A stretch of 64,000 bases of DNA from assembly GCA_014058105.1 (NCBI GenBank), contig JACGCM010001272.1, positions 4,092,001 to 4,156,000 of the forward strand, written 5' to 3'. This DNA comes from Kingdonia uniflora. Its lineage: Eukaryota > Streptophyta > Magnoliopsida > Ranunculales > Circaeasteraceae. Under the pieces are notes generated by a model. The model was not told where the DNA came from, made no database searches, and saw nothing but the letters and a program-made list of their open reading frames with translations. Below, in pieces: positions 34,122 through 47,479 of this stretch (positions are counted from its first letter, which is position 1; every line of letters begins with the position of its first letter). The position numbers were made by a program, and so were the translations under genes.

Positions 34122-36063
34122 TGTAGTAGCCTACTTCTAGCCTTCGACAGACAGTCGAAGCCCACTTCATAGCCTACTCAAATGTATTAAAGCCCACTCA
34201 ATCCCTTAAACAGCCTCCTCAGAGATTCCCAGAGATGAACCTTCGACACCAGGCAGAACTTCAAGCACGGAATCTGTACATTGTGGCAGACAACTTTCGA
34301 CCATGCCTACATAAGGTCGAAGCAGGGCCAGACGGACATCCAACTCACCAGATAAAGCTTCGAGAATGGATTAACATCCTACAGCAAAAACCCTTCGACC
34401 TCACTAGCACACGGTCGAAGCAAGACAAGACAGACAACTACCTCATCAGATAGGACAACGTATTGAATGGCTCATGCGTCTACAGTGACAAGTCCAACCA
34501 CCACGCCATTCAGAGCCATCTCCAATAAATATAACAGTAACACCGACAAGACCGGCGCTGGTCATTCGCTGGGATTTTTTGACAAAGTAATCATGTAAAC
34601 CGGACCCACGCTTGATGACTCAGCTCCCTATGTTTCTATAAATAGAGGAGAGGGGAAATTAGGTGGGTGTTAGAAAAATAATCCCCGACCTTTGCATTTT
34701 ACCTTTGACCACCCCATGACTTCTGTACTCGAACCCTGTAAGTTACTCCTCAGTAATACAATCTATCTTAAAAATCCTCGTCAGTGGTCGTAGAGAGCCA
34801 CATTCGGGCCTCTACGCAAATATTCTCCTTTAGTTGTATCTCATCTTTGGTTAAATGCCTGCTTTTCCTTTGATTGAGGATTAAGTTTACTTTGTAAAGA
34901 CCGACTCCCCGTCCAAATAGAGTTAGGCCCCTGATGAACACATAAAATGACCACTATTCCCCTATGACTTAATATTTATTATTCTTAATTTTATTATTAA
35001 ACATGACTTATAAAACTAATTTTTATATTTCAGGTCACATGGAGCTCATTTACCAAATATGTGCAAATACCGGGATGTATAGCTCAAAGGATGAACTGTT
35101 GGAGAAGGATGTAGAGTTGTCAAGCACAAGGGTTCCACATGGGGAGGCTACAATTTTGGAGGATAACTCTTGGAGGTTACAAATTTATGTACATTCATGG
35201 CATAGATTGTAAATCTAATATTAAATGTAAGAACCCTCTCCTTCATCTATAAAAGGAGAGGTGATGAGCTCATAAGATCATCAAATTTTGAGAGAATCAT
35301 TCTTGTAGAGTGCAAGAGAGCATTATTGGAGTAAGTTGGTGCAAGTCTTGTAAGCATTTAGAGCATTTTATTTTGTAAGTCAATAAAATTCCTCTTTTTG
35401 TTGTTAGTTTATGTTCATTTCATTCTCATATCATTTAGGTTTTATAGTTGTTATAATGGCCGGCTAAGTCCTCACTAGGGGTGAGGATGGATCCGCCATA
35501 AGCGTATGATATCATGTAGTAGAATGTATTTTTCTCCAACACAATATGAGCATATTATCACAAATCCCAAAACTATATTGTTGGAGACATCCATTATCAT
35601 CCTATGATCTCTTTAAGTAGAGATATATGAAGAGTTTTGTGATTCTCAAATGATATAGTAAAATTGTATTAATATTGTATTTTTCTAAGGTATGATCTTA
35701 ATTAACATTTCATAGTTAACATAGCTTTCATGGAATGTGTTTTTAGTACATACTTAGTTCATACAAGATATTCTACTTGAGTTATAATTAATCATGGGAT
35801 TACATCGACAAAAGGTCGAAGTTTATTATTTCAATTAAGTGAAGAATTTAATATACGATACTATGTTGATATTGTATGTAAATGGTGGCGAAATCCGAAG
35901 CCCCTAGACCTTTATTCCTGATTAAAACCATATCATTAATTTTTACGGTTTTACAACCTTAGATTACTAAAATACAAGACCAAAACTAATTTCTAGTTCC
36001 GTTCGAAAGTGAACGGCACTCTAATTTTAACCCATACTAAACACCGGATTTTGACCGTTATCA
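34122..36063. mobile_element. Insertion of about 1.9 kb inside element B, LTR-like
   Basis: Alignment of B with A shows extra DNA between a gag part ending at about 34,121 and the matching sequence near 36,090. It starts TGTAGTAGCC and ends ..GTTATCA, which fits LTR ends. 34,122 to about 34,940 has repeated CTTCGAC/GTCGAAG words, a TATA box (TCTATAAATAGAGG, about 34,631) and a CAGTAATACAATCT..AAAATCCTCGTCAGTGGTCG segment like the R/U5 part of Tat LTRs, so a solo LTR is likely. The rest (to 36,063) has a second TATA-like promoter (CATCTATAAAAGGAGAGG, about 35,241) and an AATAAAATT signal near 35,383, possibly another LTR. A clean target duplication was not found. Confidence 0.55.
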
Positions 36064-36900
36064 GCCCCCTACAGAGCCAGTAAACCCAAGGAGGAACAGG
36101 GAGATCGGAAGCGCACCAAGGGCAACGCTAGTTACCCTCGGAAAGGCGGTCCACCAAACAAAACCATCAACCCCAAACTGAACATCCGAGTCTCCACAAT
36201 TTTTCTACTGCTATTAAAGGATCTACTCTACCGCGTTTCTCAACCACTGGAGCCAATCGATAGTTGACCATATTGTCTGTATTATAAGGTAAATCATCAT
36301 ACTATTGACAATTTCTATGCTCTACAGCGGTTGCTTGAGTACATTTTTAAAAAGGGTCGGATGCTCGAATACATTATCGATCTAAAGTCGTACAAAGATG
36401 GTAGCTATAAGAAGCAGCTCGAAGTTATTCAGATTAATGATCGAGCTGAAGAAAAGCATCTCTATTATATGCACCGCAGTAACATGATCGAAATCAATCA
36501 GAATAAATCAAAATGTAGGAGACTATCAGAATGCTACGATCTCCTACCTCAAGACAAAGAAGCCAAGCATCTTCCCGAGTCGAGCAATCACTGACTCGGG
36601 ATCTCCTTCAAAGATTACGATACTATCCATGTCAAGTTTTCAAGAAGTTTTTCTGCACACAATGATGATCAATACAGGAAGCGAAATTGAGATTCTTTTT
36701 CAGAGTACGATCGACCAGATGGGTTTGGCCAACCAAGTTATTCAGAGTGGCACCGATATTAGTGGGTTCAACGGTTCTAGGGAAGAACGAGTAGGCATGA
36801 TCATCTTACCTATTACCGTAGGACCAACCACTATCGATGTCATTTTCTATGTTATTAATGCCAAATCTCATTATCTTAAGATTATGGGCTGCAGCTGAAT
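36064..36900 (+). pseudogene. gag C-terminus and protease of element B
   Basis: 36,230-36,590 encodes the degenerate zinc-knuckle segment (YCLYYKVNHHTIDNFYALQ, in which positions usual for His and Cys are Tyr and Phe) and YIIDLKSYKDGSYK. The protease at 36,629-36,898 reads TMMINTGSEIEILF: the catalytic Asp of the DTG triad is Asn. Its end, SHYLKIMGCS, aligns with element A. Confidence 0.75.
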
Positions 36901-37089
36901 ATACAACATGGAGGCAATCGCTTCCACCTATCATTAAGCACTCCGATTCAAACACGACAATGGTATTTATGTGATCAGAGGTAGTCAGAAGCTCTCTCGT
37001 TCTTGTGAAATTGTCTCTGCTATCTTAGATACTTCAAACAAATTTACTGTATAGCAATTACAGGAAGCTGATCACCTCAACGATCAACC

Positions 37090-38490
37090 ATCCACAGAGG
37101 AGCTCACATAATATATCAACATTAATGGACCTAGCAAAGGTACTTTTATTGGTACTAAGCTGGTTCCGCATGAAAAAGATGTTCTCATTCAATTCTTGCA
37201 ACTCAATCAAGACATTTTTTGAATGGTCTTTCGATGAAATACCTGAGGACGATCCAGCCATGGCCTGTCACAAATTAACTATCAATATCAACACCGTAGC
37301 GGTCAAATAGAAATAGCGACGACTTTTACCTCGTCTTCAAGATAAAGTTAACACCGAGATTGAGAAATTAATCATAGTGGGATTCATTCGAGAAGCCAAA
37401 TATCCAGACTCGATATCCAACATTGTCGCTGTCCCAAAGAAGAACGGAAAAGTTCAAGTTTGCATAGATTTCACAGATCTGAACATACATACTCCAAAGG
37501 ACAGTTTCCCTCTTCCCAATATTAATCAGATCCTCGATTCCACAGCAGACCATGACATCCTATATATGATGGACGCTGCTTCGGGGTATAATCAAATTCT
37601 ACTTTTTGAAGAAGATCAAGAAAAGACAACTTTCATTACTGAAAGTAGTTTTTATTATTACAAAGTCATGCCCCTCGGACTCAAGAACGGGGGTGCCACA
37701 TATTAATGGTTGATGACTACTATGTTAAAAACATACCTAGGGAAAGTCGTTGAAGTCTACATCGACGATCTCTTATGCAAAAACGTACAGTCAACCAATC
37801 ACATCACAAATCTCAACACTATATTTAACATCCTTCGGTCTTACAGGATACGTCTCAACCCTGATAAATGTCAGTTTGGGGTACATTCTGGCTGCTTTCT
37901 AGGCCACCTTATCAGTAAGAAAGGAATTGAGGCCGATCTGAATCAAATTCAGGATCTCCTTGATTTGCCCTCTCCAAAAACAACAAAAGACGTTCAAAAA
38001 CTTGCCGGCAAGATTGCCGTTATCAACCGTTTCGCTTCTAAATCTTCAGACCGCTATTGTTGGCTATTCCTATTACACCGCGGATGTACCAAATGAGAAA
38101 AAGTTCAGCCAAATGCAGAGGTCACTTGGCCACCAAAATGCGAAGCAGCTTTTCAGGATCTCAAAACCTATTTGGGGAGGTCTCCCATAATGAGCACCCC
38201 AGCAGATAATGAGGAACTGATTATCTACCTAGCAACCATAGATACTTCTCTCAGCTCGGTTCTCATTCGCCTGGAAGAAAAAATTGAGAAACCAGTCTTC
38301 TTCATCCGTAAGACCCTCACACTAGCAGAAACAAAGTACTCTAAAATTAAGAAACTTCTTCTCACTCTTGTTTATACTTCACAGAAACTCAAGCACTACT
38401 TCCAAGCTCATTCAGTCAAAGTCATGACAAACTACCCACTTCAGGAAGTTCTATCCAAGAAAGAAAAATTAAGAAGAGTGCATCAGTAGT
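37090..38490 (+). pseudogene. pol: Reverse transcriptase and RNase H of element B
   Basis: RT has VPKKNGKVQVCIDFTDLN (about 37,430), ILYMMDAASGYNQIL, MPLGLKNGGATY, a TAA in place of a residue at 37,704-37,706, then VEVYIDDLLCKN (about 37,750) with the catalytic Asp pair, and CQFGVHSGCFLGHLIS. After frame changes near 38,060-38,170 RNase H starts (LIIYLATIDTSLSSVLIRLEE) and goes to LTLVYTSQKLKHYFQAHSVK with the end at 38,489. Confidence 0.88.
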
Positions 38491-38559
38491 CAGTTAGTTT
38501 AGGAAAACATGATATCATGTTTGAATAACGTCATTCTGAAAAAGGTTAGGCCGTTGTCA

Positions 38560-39110
38560 ATTTTCTTACAGATTTTCTAGTGGAGGATCCTGAGTGGGAG
38601 AAGCACAACCCTGACCTTACAGAAGAAACACCCGAGGCTCCACCGCCAAGCCATTCGATGAACGAGCTGAATGATTCACTACATCAGGGTGGAGACTTCT
38701 TACAGATGGAACAGTAGAACCCGCAGGGTCAGGAATTGGGATCGTTTTGATTACCCCTTCCAATGACAAAATTGAGAAATCAATCTGCTTGGATTTTGAG
38801 GCCTCAAATAATGTTGCTGAGTACGAAGCTCTCATTCATGGACTGGACCTGCTCTTGAGCTTGATGCCCCTAAACTCTCAGTTTACACAGATTCACTACT
38901 CATCATCTACTACTACTTAGAGCAATATAAGAAGAATGGGAAGATGATCGAATACGTAGCCCTCGTTGCGGATAAGATAAGCAAGTTTGCGAAAGCAACT
39001 CTTGATTATCTTCCTCGAGGTGAAAACAGACGCGCCGATTCCTTGGCATATCTAGTTGGGGTCTTTGGAACAGACACTCGATATCTCTATATTGAAATCA
39101 TTTTAACCCC
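38560..39110 (+). pseudogene. Second RNase H-like domain of element B
   Basis: The + frames read EPAGSGIGIVLITPSNDKIE, DFEASNNVAEYEALIHGLD and, from 38,944, KISKFAKATLDYLPRGENR with RADSLAYL. It matches 4,130-4,540 of element A and the extra RNase H domain of Tat elements. At least one frame change lies near 38,850-38,940. Confidence 0.7.
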
Positions 39111-40425
39111 CAGCATTGATCGTATTTTTGTATGCACGATCAACACTGGGGGTGATAAAGGGGGGGACGACGATTGGCAAAAGCCTTTCTTAGCCTACCT
39201 TGGTGTCAACAACAATTGCGACGGACCACTCCCAACAAATCCAAAAGAGCGCCGACAGCTGATTAGCAACTCAAAGCGCTACCTTAATCAAAATGGTATG
39301 CTATACTGCCTTTCCGTCACAGGGGCATACCTCAAGTGCCTCTTCAAATCAAATGCAGATGAACTGCTCCGCAAATTACATTAAGAAACTTGTGGCTCCC
39401 ATGCCGCAGGTCGATCATTAGCAACAGAGCTATCACTCAAGAAGTATTTTGGCCCGACATGCGCATGCAAACAGAGGAGTACTCCTACAGATGCAACACC
39501 TACCAAAGACATGGACATATGATACGCGCCCCTGTGCTTGAACTCCATGCAAGCAAGGTTTTCTGGCCATTCAAAAGATGAACACTAGACCTCGTCGGCG
39601 AATTCCCTAACTCTCCAGGTAACCGCCGTCACCTACTCATAACTACAGATTATTTTACAAAATGGGTAGAAGCAGTTCCACTATGTCGAACCAGAGAAGA
39701 AGATGTCATATCTTTTATTTAGAACCACATAATCACTCGGTTTGGGTGCCCCCACCTAATTTGTATCGATAACGGGCCCCAATTTGTGGGAGAGAAAGTC
39801 ATAACCTTCTTAAACCACTACAATATCATCCACTCACTATCCAATCCTTACTATCCTCAAGGCAATGGCCAAGCCAAAATTACCAACAAAACTATCGTGG
39901 ATGGACTCAAAAAAATGCTTCACTCACAGAAAAAAAAAGGAATTGGGTTCGCGAGCTGCCTCATGTCCTATGGGCATATCGTACCACTCCCCGATAATCA
40001 ACTGGGTGTACCCCATTTCTCCATGCTTATGGCACTGAGGCCATCATTCCTTCTGAATATCATCATCCAGTTCGTGACCACGAGTTAACTGACAAGAAAA
40101 GTGAGTTCGAGTTGGCTTGTAACCTCAACATGATAGATAAAACCAAGGAATGCGCCATCACTAACCTAGGTCGATATTATCATATGCTTGCCTGATCGTA
40201 CAATAACCGAGCAAGAAGTCGTGCCTTCCAAATCAAAGATCTCATCCTTAGAGAAATTTCTCAACATCACAAAAAGCCTCAAGCTAGAAAATTAACCGAC
40301 AATTGGGAGGGTTCATTCATTATCACAGGTCTCTCAGGCCTGGGATCATATTATCTTATAACAGAAGAGGGAATCCCCATTTCAAATCCTTGGAATACTA
40401 GGTGACTGAAACGGTACTATCGTTA
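39110..40425 (+). pseudogene. Integrase of element B
   Basis: The zinc region is at 39,340-39,520 (ETCGSHAAGRSLA after a stop at 39,382). The core reads TLDLVGEFPNSPGNRRHLL (first Asp), FTKWVEAVPLCRTREEDV, LICIDNGPQFVGEKV (second Asp) and NPYYPQGNGQAKITNKT, with Lys in place of the catalytic Glu as in element A. The tail, after the frame changes near 39,945 and 40,085, reads NWEGSFIITGLSGLGSYYL and ISNPWNTR.LKRYY to 40,425. Stops at 39,579, 39,719 and 40,194 break it. Confidence 0.87.
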
Positions 40426-40637
40426 AGCGTCTTACTACTCCATTTCCTTTCCTCGCATTTGTTATTTTGTTTTTCAATTCCAAAATTGAAATTTTCATCT
40501 CCATCCAATGTAAATTCTAAACTTATCAATGAAACTTCCAAGTTTTTTACAACATATCTCTACTTACGTAGATTCAATCACATTCTATAGATTAAAACAT
40601 AGATAATACTAGCTTTTAATCAATCTTATTCCAGTTA

Positions 40638-41445
40638 GATCAAGGATAACACTTGGTTTGGCTGACTGTACTAAATCTCTGCGATTGTAACAAGTTTAAA
40701 AACTTGTTTCATATCAAAGACTCTACCAAACATCAGATAGGGCAAATATAATACTAGCCTTCGTCTACTTCAACTTGTTTGGGTCATTTATACCGGCTAG
40801 ATCAAGGATAACACTTGGTTTGCCCGACTCTACTAAATCTCTGTGATTGTAGCAAGTATAAAAACTTATTTCATATCAAAGACTCTACCAAACATCAGAT
40901 AGGGCAAATATAATACTAGCCTTCATCTACTTCAACTTGTTTGGGTCATTTATATCGGCTAGATCAAGGATAACACTTTGTTCGGCTGACTCAACTTAAT
41001 ATCTGCGATTGCAGCAAGTGTAAAAACTTGTTTTATATCAAAGACTCTACCAAACATCAGATATGGCAAAGATAATACTAGCCTTCATCTACTTCAACTT
41101 GTTTGGGTCATTTATACTGGCCAGATCAAGGATAACACTTGGTTTGGCTGACTCTACTAAATCTCGGCGATTGTAGCAAATATAGAAACTTATTTCATAT
41201 CAACAACTCTATCAGGCATAAGATAAGGTAAATGTAATACTAGCCTTCATCTCTTTTAATATGTCTACAACATTTCTATAGTTCAATCAAGTTTCAACTT
41301 GGTTCAACTCAACCCATTTCTGCGATTGAAATAAATGTAAAAAATTGTTTTATATCAAAGACCTCACCAGACACAAGATAAGGCAAATGTCATACTAGCT
41401 TTTATCTATTTTAATGTATCTGCAACATATATTATTATTATTTAG
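40638..41445 (+). repeat. Tandem repeat, 162-bp unit, four clear copies plus one diverged, in element B
   Basis: GATCAAGGATAACACTT starts at 40,638, 40,800, 40,962 and 41,124, exactly 162 bp apart each time; a degenerate fifth unit runs to about 41,445. It lies directly after pol, in the position of the 41-48 bp array of element A. Confidence 0.95.
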
Positions 41446-41517
41446 GTCAAATTCACATTACAAGGGATTCTTTTCTGTTAATGGGATGTCAGTCGTGCTT
41501 CCCCCTACAGTAAAAGG

Positions 41518-44500
41518 TTAAATATTCAGTTCACGAATTACAGCAACTCTACCCCTCTCTATCAGGTCAGCAGGTCGAGGGCCTAAATTGGTTACCATGG
41601 AGGCCATACAGTTCTCTCGATCTATGTTAACTCCGCAAATGCATCCCTTATCCGACAGACTTTTAAACAAGGTATCTCGTTCTAACTCAAGTCTTTTTAT
41701 TTCCTCTACAAAATACGTAATAATCGACTTTAGCAGGTCTAAGCGCGATGTATCAGGTACGACCATCGTTGCAAATTTTGCTCTCACCTTCTCGAGGCGC
41801 GACTCCAATCTTGCATACAAATTCTTCTGATGGGTCATTTCCATATCAACTTTAGCATCATGAGCTACATTATCTTCCATTTTTTTTTATGTATCTAGCT
41901 AATCCAGCCAGGTTCATGGCCTTTAGGTCCACTACCTGGGCACGAAGTCTCTTGATTTCCACATTCAACCTTCCCTAGCCAGAATATCCTTTAATAATTC
42001 TTCTTTCCTCTTCATCAACATTTCCTTTGCCCTAATTTCCCCTTCCAGGACCTTCTCCTTGATAAGAGCAACATCAAACTTCTGCTGACATTCCCTTAAG
42101 TTTGCATTTCCTCTCTGAACACGCCCCTGAATGCGAGACATATCAATCTTCAGCTCTCTAATTTGACCTGAGAGACTAACTACATCCCATTGGACCAGAG
42201 GAGCCTTAACCTCAATTATACTTCCCCTTAAGAGCTCTGTAGCCTCAGCTTTCTTGGTACGCATGACGAATTATGTCAGTTCGGTCTTCAATCGTGCTAC
42301 CATCTCATTTAAATCGTTGCATCTTCGTTGTATTTCCCAAAACTCCATATTCTTGGCAGGTAGAGCTATATGCAAGTGTTCAGTCACGACTTCCGAAGCT
42401 GATAGATTTTCTTGAACAACTCTCAGCTCATTGTCTTTTTCAACTATTTTTTGTTTCAGTCGCACCAGCTCATTTCTACAATTCTGAAGATCCGATTGAA
42501 ATTGTCCCTCTGATCTTTCTAGCGCCTGAATACGGTATTGAGCCATTTTAGCCTGCTTACCCTTAACCATCAACGTATCAACCCTACTTTGAAGCTTCGC
42601 GGCATGCCTTATTATCTCCGCTCGCTTTTTTAGCCCCTTGTCTATTTCGGTGTCTTTCTCTTCGACCTTATGAGTGAGGTCAGAAATAGCCTGGTTGCCT
42701 CCACAAGTTTAAAATACACCTGTACGTGTTGATCTTCTCTATTCTCATTCACCTCCCTCATCCTATCAAACTCTTTTGCAAATTCCCGGTTACATTGGAG
42801 TACATCGTCCTCACGCGAGCGAGCTGATTCCAATTCGACCTGTACGATATAGAGATATTAATACAGTTCAATTCAGAACACCATCAATATGCATATATAT
42901 ATATATATCTCATTTCTAAAATTATATATGATTTCTAACATCTGCGGTGTACAAATACTTTTAGACTAAAAGGTCGGGGTACATTATCAGTTAAACGTTC
43001 CATGAGGTATATTACGAAGTCTAAGGTATATGCTTTCGATATGCTACTTTATATAAAGAGCGTTGAATTTTTCTATGCACTATATTAGTGTTATTTTCCT
43101 AAATCTAATAGTAAAAAATTTAAATCTGCATCTATATCCTATACAAGTCGAAAGACCTATTCCGATCTAACCTACAGCTTCGCTCGCTAATATAGCAAGG
43201 CTGTAGAGGTCTTTATTTCCCTGACAAGCCCGATCTCTAGATATTTTATTCTGAAACTCATTTCTCAAAGTGCCTACAAGAGGTTTATAACAAAAAAGTA
43301 AAGTCAACCTACAAAAGTCTCCTCCATACACACAATCCAACAGTTTACAAATATTCATACAAAAGCACATTTCTACCCTACCTTCTCATTATCACCCTCT
43401 AGGAGGTCGACGTCATCCCCTTGATTGTCAAGCACCGTCTGACGGGAGACACCATCAAGACCATCAACGACCCCCACCGCTACTTCTTCCACTTCTTCGT
43501 CATCTTCCTCCTCGACATAAGTGTCTATCTTAATGGCATCCACCTCGGAATACCCCTTCGACATCGGGTGGCGTCCCAACCTTTCACGCTCCACCTCTAC
43601 CTCCTCAAGAGTCACCCTGGCCTCTGATTAAAGATGGCCAATCGCTACTGCATGAGAAGTCTTCAGGGCCTCCAGCTTCTTCGTTTCCTTAAGAACATCC
43701 GCCTTCGATCAAGTTAACCTCTTTTCAAGCTCAATTTTTTCTTTTTTCAGCTCGGATTTCTCTTCTTCAATTTTGAGCCAAACGCTCCTCATCAAATGAG
43801 CTACCTACAAAACATAATTCGACCTCAGTGTGAGCTCAGAACGCAATTTAGACATAAACATATTTCACTTGATAAAGCATAAACGACTTACCATCTTTCT
43901 CACGTCCTCTTCACCTTGAAGAGTGGCTAGCCTAGCCCTTTCCTCCACTGCTTTGATGTTGTCCTTAGCAGAAGGTCGTTCTTCAGCGACCTTTTCCCCT
44001 AACCTCCCTAAATGTTTGATCCTTCTCCTTTTCTCTTTTATAACCTCACCACTCCCAGTGGTACTAGAGGCCGGCAGAGTCTTTAACATCCATTTTTTTT
44101 AGATATTTTTGAGCTATTTTGTTCGAAGTAATGGGTTTTGGCTGAACCAAGCTATCTATCCCAGGGGTCTTGGCCAAGTTGGTTCGACCTTCCCCACTAG
44201 ATATTTTCTTCTTCCCTTCATCAACACCCGCCATCAACCTGGTCGACTGAGCTTTTTGAACTTTCTTCAACCTGCTATCAACCCTATTTTTTCTACTAAG
44301 GCCAAGTCCTTCTAACAAAAATTTGAGCTCAGCCTCCTCTTCCGCAACTACATCCAACAATGACTATTTCCTCTCCACGGGAGACTTTACACTTGCCATG
44401 CACAACTTTTTTATTATCAACTACAAGCATCATTTCAAATATAACAATAATATTATCTATGCATGGCTATACTTACTTTATTTTACAGTTCTAAACTGAA

Positions 44501-46510
44501 GTTCCAAAGGTTCTTCGCCATCTCTTTGAAGGCAATTCCCCTTTACCCATATGATGTTGTCATTCTAGGTTTGACCTACTAAATTTAGATAAAAGAAGCG
44601 ACGCCGAGTTGCGCTTACACAAAAATATGCCCCACTACTGGCCTTATAATTCTTCACCCCATAAAACTGCAAAACATCATCAGGGGTTATCCTCCTCACT
44701 TTCCCCTCATTATCCTATTTTTCATTCAGATGATCGCAAACAGTTATTACCTCCCACATATTATCGTTTAATTGAACAAAACATGTTCTAATCGTATTCA
44801 TAATCCCCTTCGCCAAATTGGTAAGGAGAAGACTCAACTTATACTCAAATTGAGACAGGTAATACAAAAAACCCTCTGGGAGGTCACTCCGAACACCCCC
44901 ATCAAAATATTCTAACGAGATCGATTCATCGATACCCCTATCTTGTTTTTCCACTTCCAAGTCAGCCAATAGATAACAATATTTTTAACCTACCGTACAA
45001 CCCCTAAACTGCATACTGGCATATTCTACACAATTACCCCACGTCCCTCCTACAGCCGCCTTAGCCTTACAAAATTCTCTAAAGGTATCAAAGCCAGGAG
45101 GGAAGGATATCAATTGACCAGGAAAACTTGGGAATTATTCCAATCGTACTTTAACCTCACTATCAGACTCAATTATACAACCAGAGGTCGATACCTATTT
45201 AACAGGTGAACTATCCATCTCCACAATAATTTTTACAGGCAAGTTTTCAACCCTACACAATTGCCTCTCACGCTTAACCTACATACAGGTTCAGGTATCT
45301 ATCATTATTTCGTATACATCGATCATTTACGTACAACATATATCTTTAGTATATTCTATGTATATGTCAAAATTACATAGATTTCCTTAAATAGTTATTT
45401 TTAAGATTTGCTTAAAAAACAATTACGATTTGAACAAACACATATATACTGCATACGTTTCTACTAACCTTCAGTGTCCGAATAAGAATCCGCAGTAGCG
45501 TCAAATCCTTCTCTTACGACGTTGCTGTATAGCCACCTTCGTGATCTAATGTCTTTCGCTCTCTTTGAGATCACCTTCAAATAACTCCTTATAAATCCCC
45601 TGCAATCTTTTTGCGTTGATCTCTTTGCGATTTCCAAATTTTCAGAAGTTAAAAAATGTTTGAATGATAAGGAATAAGAACTATTTATCATTTCTCTCTA
45701 TAGCGGTTGGCAGTTATTGCGCCTCGCACGACCCGTCCTCAGTTTTGGAGCCAAGGTATCCTTTTCACTATCCATGTCAGATGTTTTGTACCTTTTCAAT
45801 AAAACTACATTTCCATCATTACCACTCCCCTCATATTTTAACCTACTTTTCTCTCCTATTTCCATATCTTTTTCTGACCTTCCCACACTCATGATGACTC
45901 ACCCTATACGATATCAGATTTCTGAAGCTTTACATACAAAATAAAACTAAAAGGTTTTGCATTTCCTCATTTATGTTTCTCTGTCCTTATTTATCATACT
46001 TATAGTAATAATGACATCATTTTCAAAGCTAAGAAAATTTTCAAAATTATTCAAATTATTTGCCACAACAGCCTCAAAATGCCATTTGCAACTATAGAGG
46101 ATCCAATTGATTTACATCTATTATGTTACGTTCAACAAACTTATTTTTACTTAAGATAAACACCTTACACAATGTCTAGAACAACCTTAAATAACTTGAA
46201 CGACAACATCCGATCACATTATTTGTCAGTCCTCCAATCTTTAAATTCGATCTCAACCTCAGAAATTAAACCAACCATCTTTTTTCGATCTACTAGATCC
46301 CTCACCAATTCACAAAAGCATACCTCATAGAAATTGGGCATACTCAAGTTCCCTACTCCTTACATCTAATCCTTCAAGCTGGAACTCCCTCACTGGTAAC
46401 TCGGCATCATAGCCACGCACACCAAAAATCCTCTCCCGCACTTCAGTAATCTTTATAGTCAATGGTCTTTCTGCGGCATGATGAATCCTCTGAGATCGAG
46501 TCTGTACCAT
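41518..46510 (-). pseudogene. Antisense coiled-coil gene of element B (distal antisense ORF), broken
   Basis: ATG at 46,510 opens MVQTRSQRIHHAAER and YDAELPVREFQLEG, matching 9,127 in element A. Downstream on - come a 142-codon frame with one stop (45,892-45,464), a globular segment (44,969-44,480) with VLQFYGVKNYKASSGAYF and RRFFYLNLVGQTWND, which resembles domains often called putative plant transposon proteins, a basic segment (44,360-43,865), an acidic Glu/Asp-rich segment (43,615-43,373), and a long coiled coil. 42,573-41,518 stays in one frame for about 350 codons with few stops. The last block (FVEEIKRLELERD, GCICGVNIDREN) aligns gaplessly with element A. Some of the gaps between segments may be introns. 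Function unknown. Confidence 0.65.
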
Positions 46511-47479
46511 TCTAATCTCTTCTCCATTTTTACAAATCATCATACCCTTATTTATACATTTTTCACACACTTTTTCCTTAAAATGTGATTTTCGCCTTAT
46601 TCTCATAACGAAAAATCCTAAAAATCTTAAAATAGACCATTTGAACTTATCCCTTCACTCCAGTACATATATTACTTTATTTACCCTAGTCGAGCTTATT
46701 CTTCCAAGAGTTGTATTTCTATCGACTTGTAGTAACTCGAATTTCTGTGTTACATATTTCCTACAATTTTTCTCCCCCACATGTTTAAACACACAACAGA
46801 ATCATACTTAGATCTCAATGTTAATGTTAGCACGTATTTATCTCAGTCCGAGCACCACAAAATAGTGTTTTCAATACTTATAAACTCCTATTCATTTCAT
46901 ACATCCTACATAGTTCAGTTCAATTCTAAGAGACATTTTCTATCTACATAACACAAGTAATTGAATGACAACTTTTTATTCATATCAAAAACATTACATA
47001 CGATTTTATAGACAACAAGTTTTTCAGTACATCAATCTCAGGTATACAACAAAAACATTATCCATCCAGTACGGAACTCCAGGCACTTTACAAATAATAA
47101 GTATTTTACTATTTTAAAAGGTCACAGGTAATTCAGGCGCGCTGACGCATCAACTCCTCCAATTCTTCTTGCTTCAGTAATCTTTTACCCTGATACAAAG
47201 CAGAAATTGGAACCAACAAAGAGCTTCACTCGTATGAGTTTGGTTGAAGTCTAATCAAACTTCAAATGGAAACTATGCAAGCAGTAGACTTAGTGCTAGA
47301 ACCAAATTCTTGAATTAAAGGTCTTCTGAGCGCCAAAACGTAATATAAATGTAAAAGCAGACTCCCACTGACTGTCTCCCTCCTCCACTACCATCACCCC
47401 CTCCTCTGAAACCGCCACCACCAAAGAGTTAGTAGAGATGAAGAGGGCCCAACCTTAGAATCCATGATGATATAAGAAA

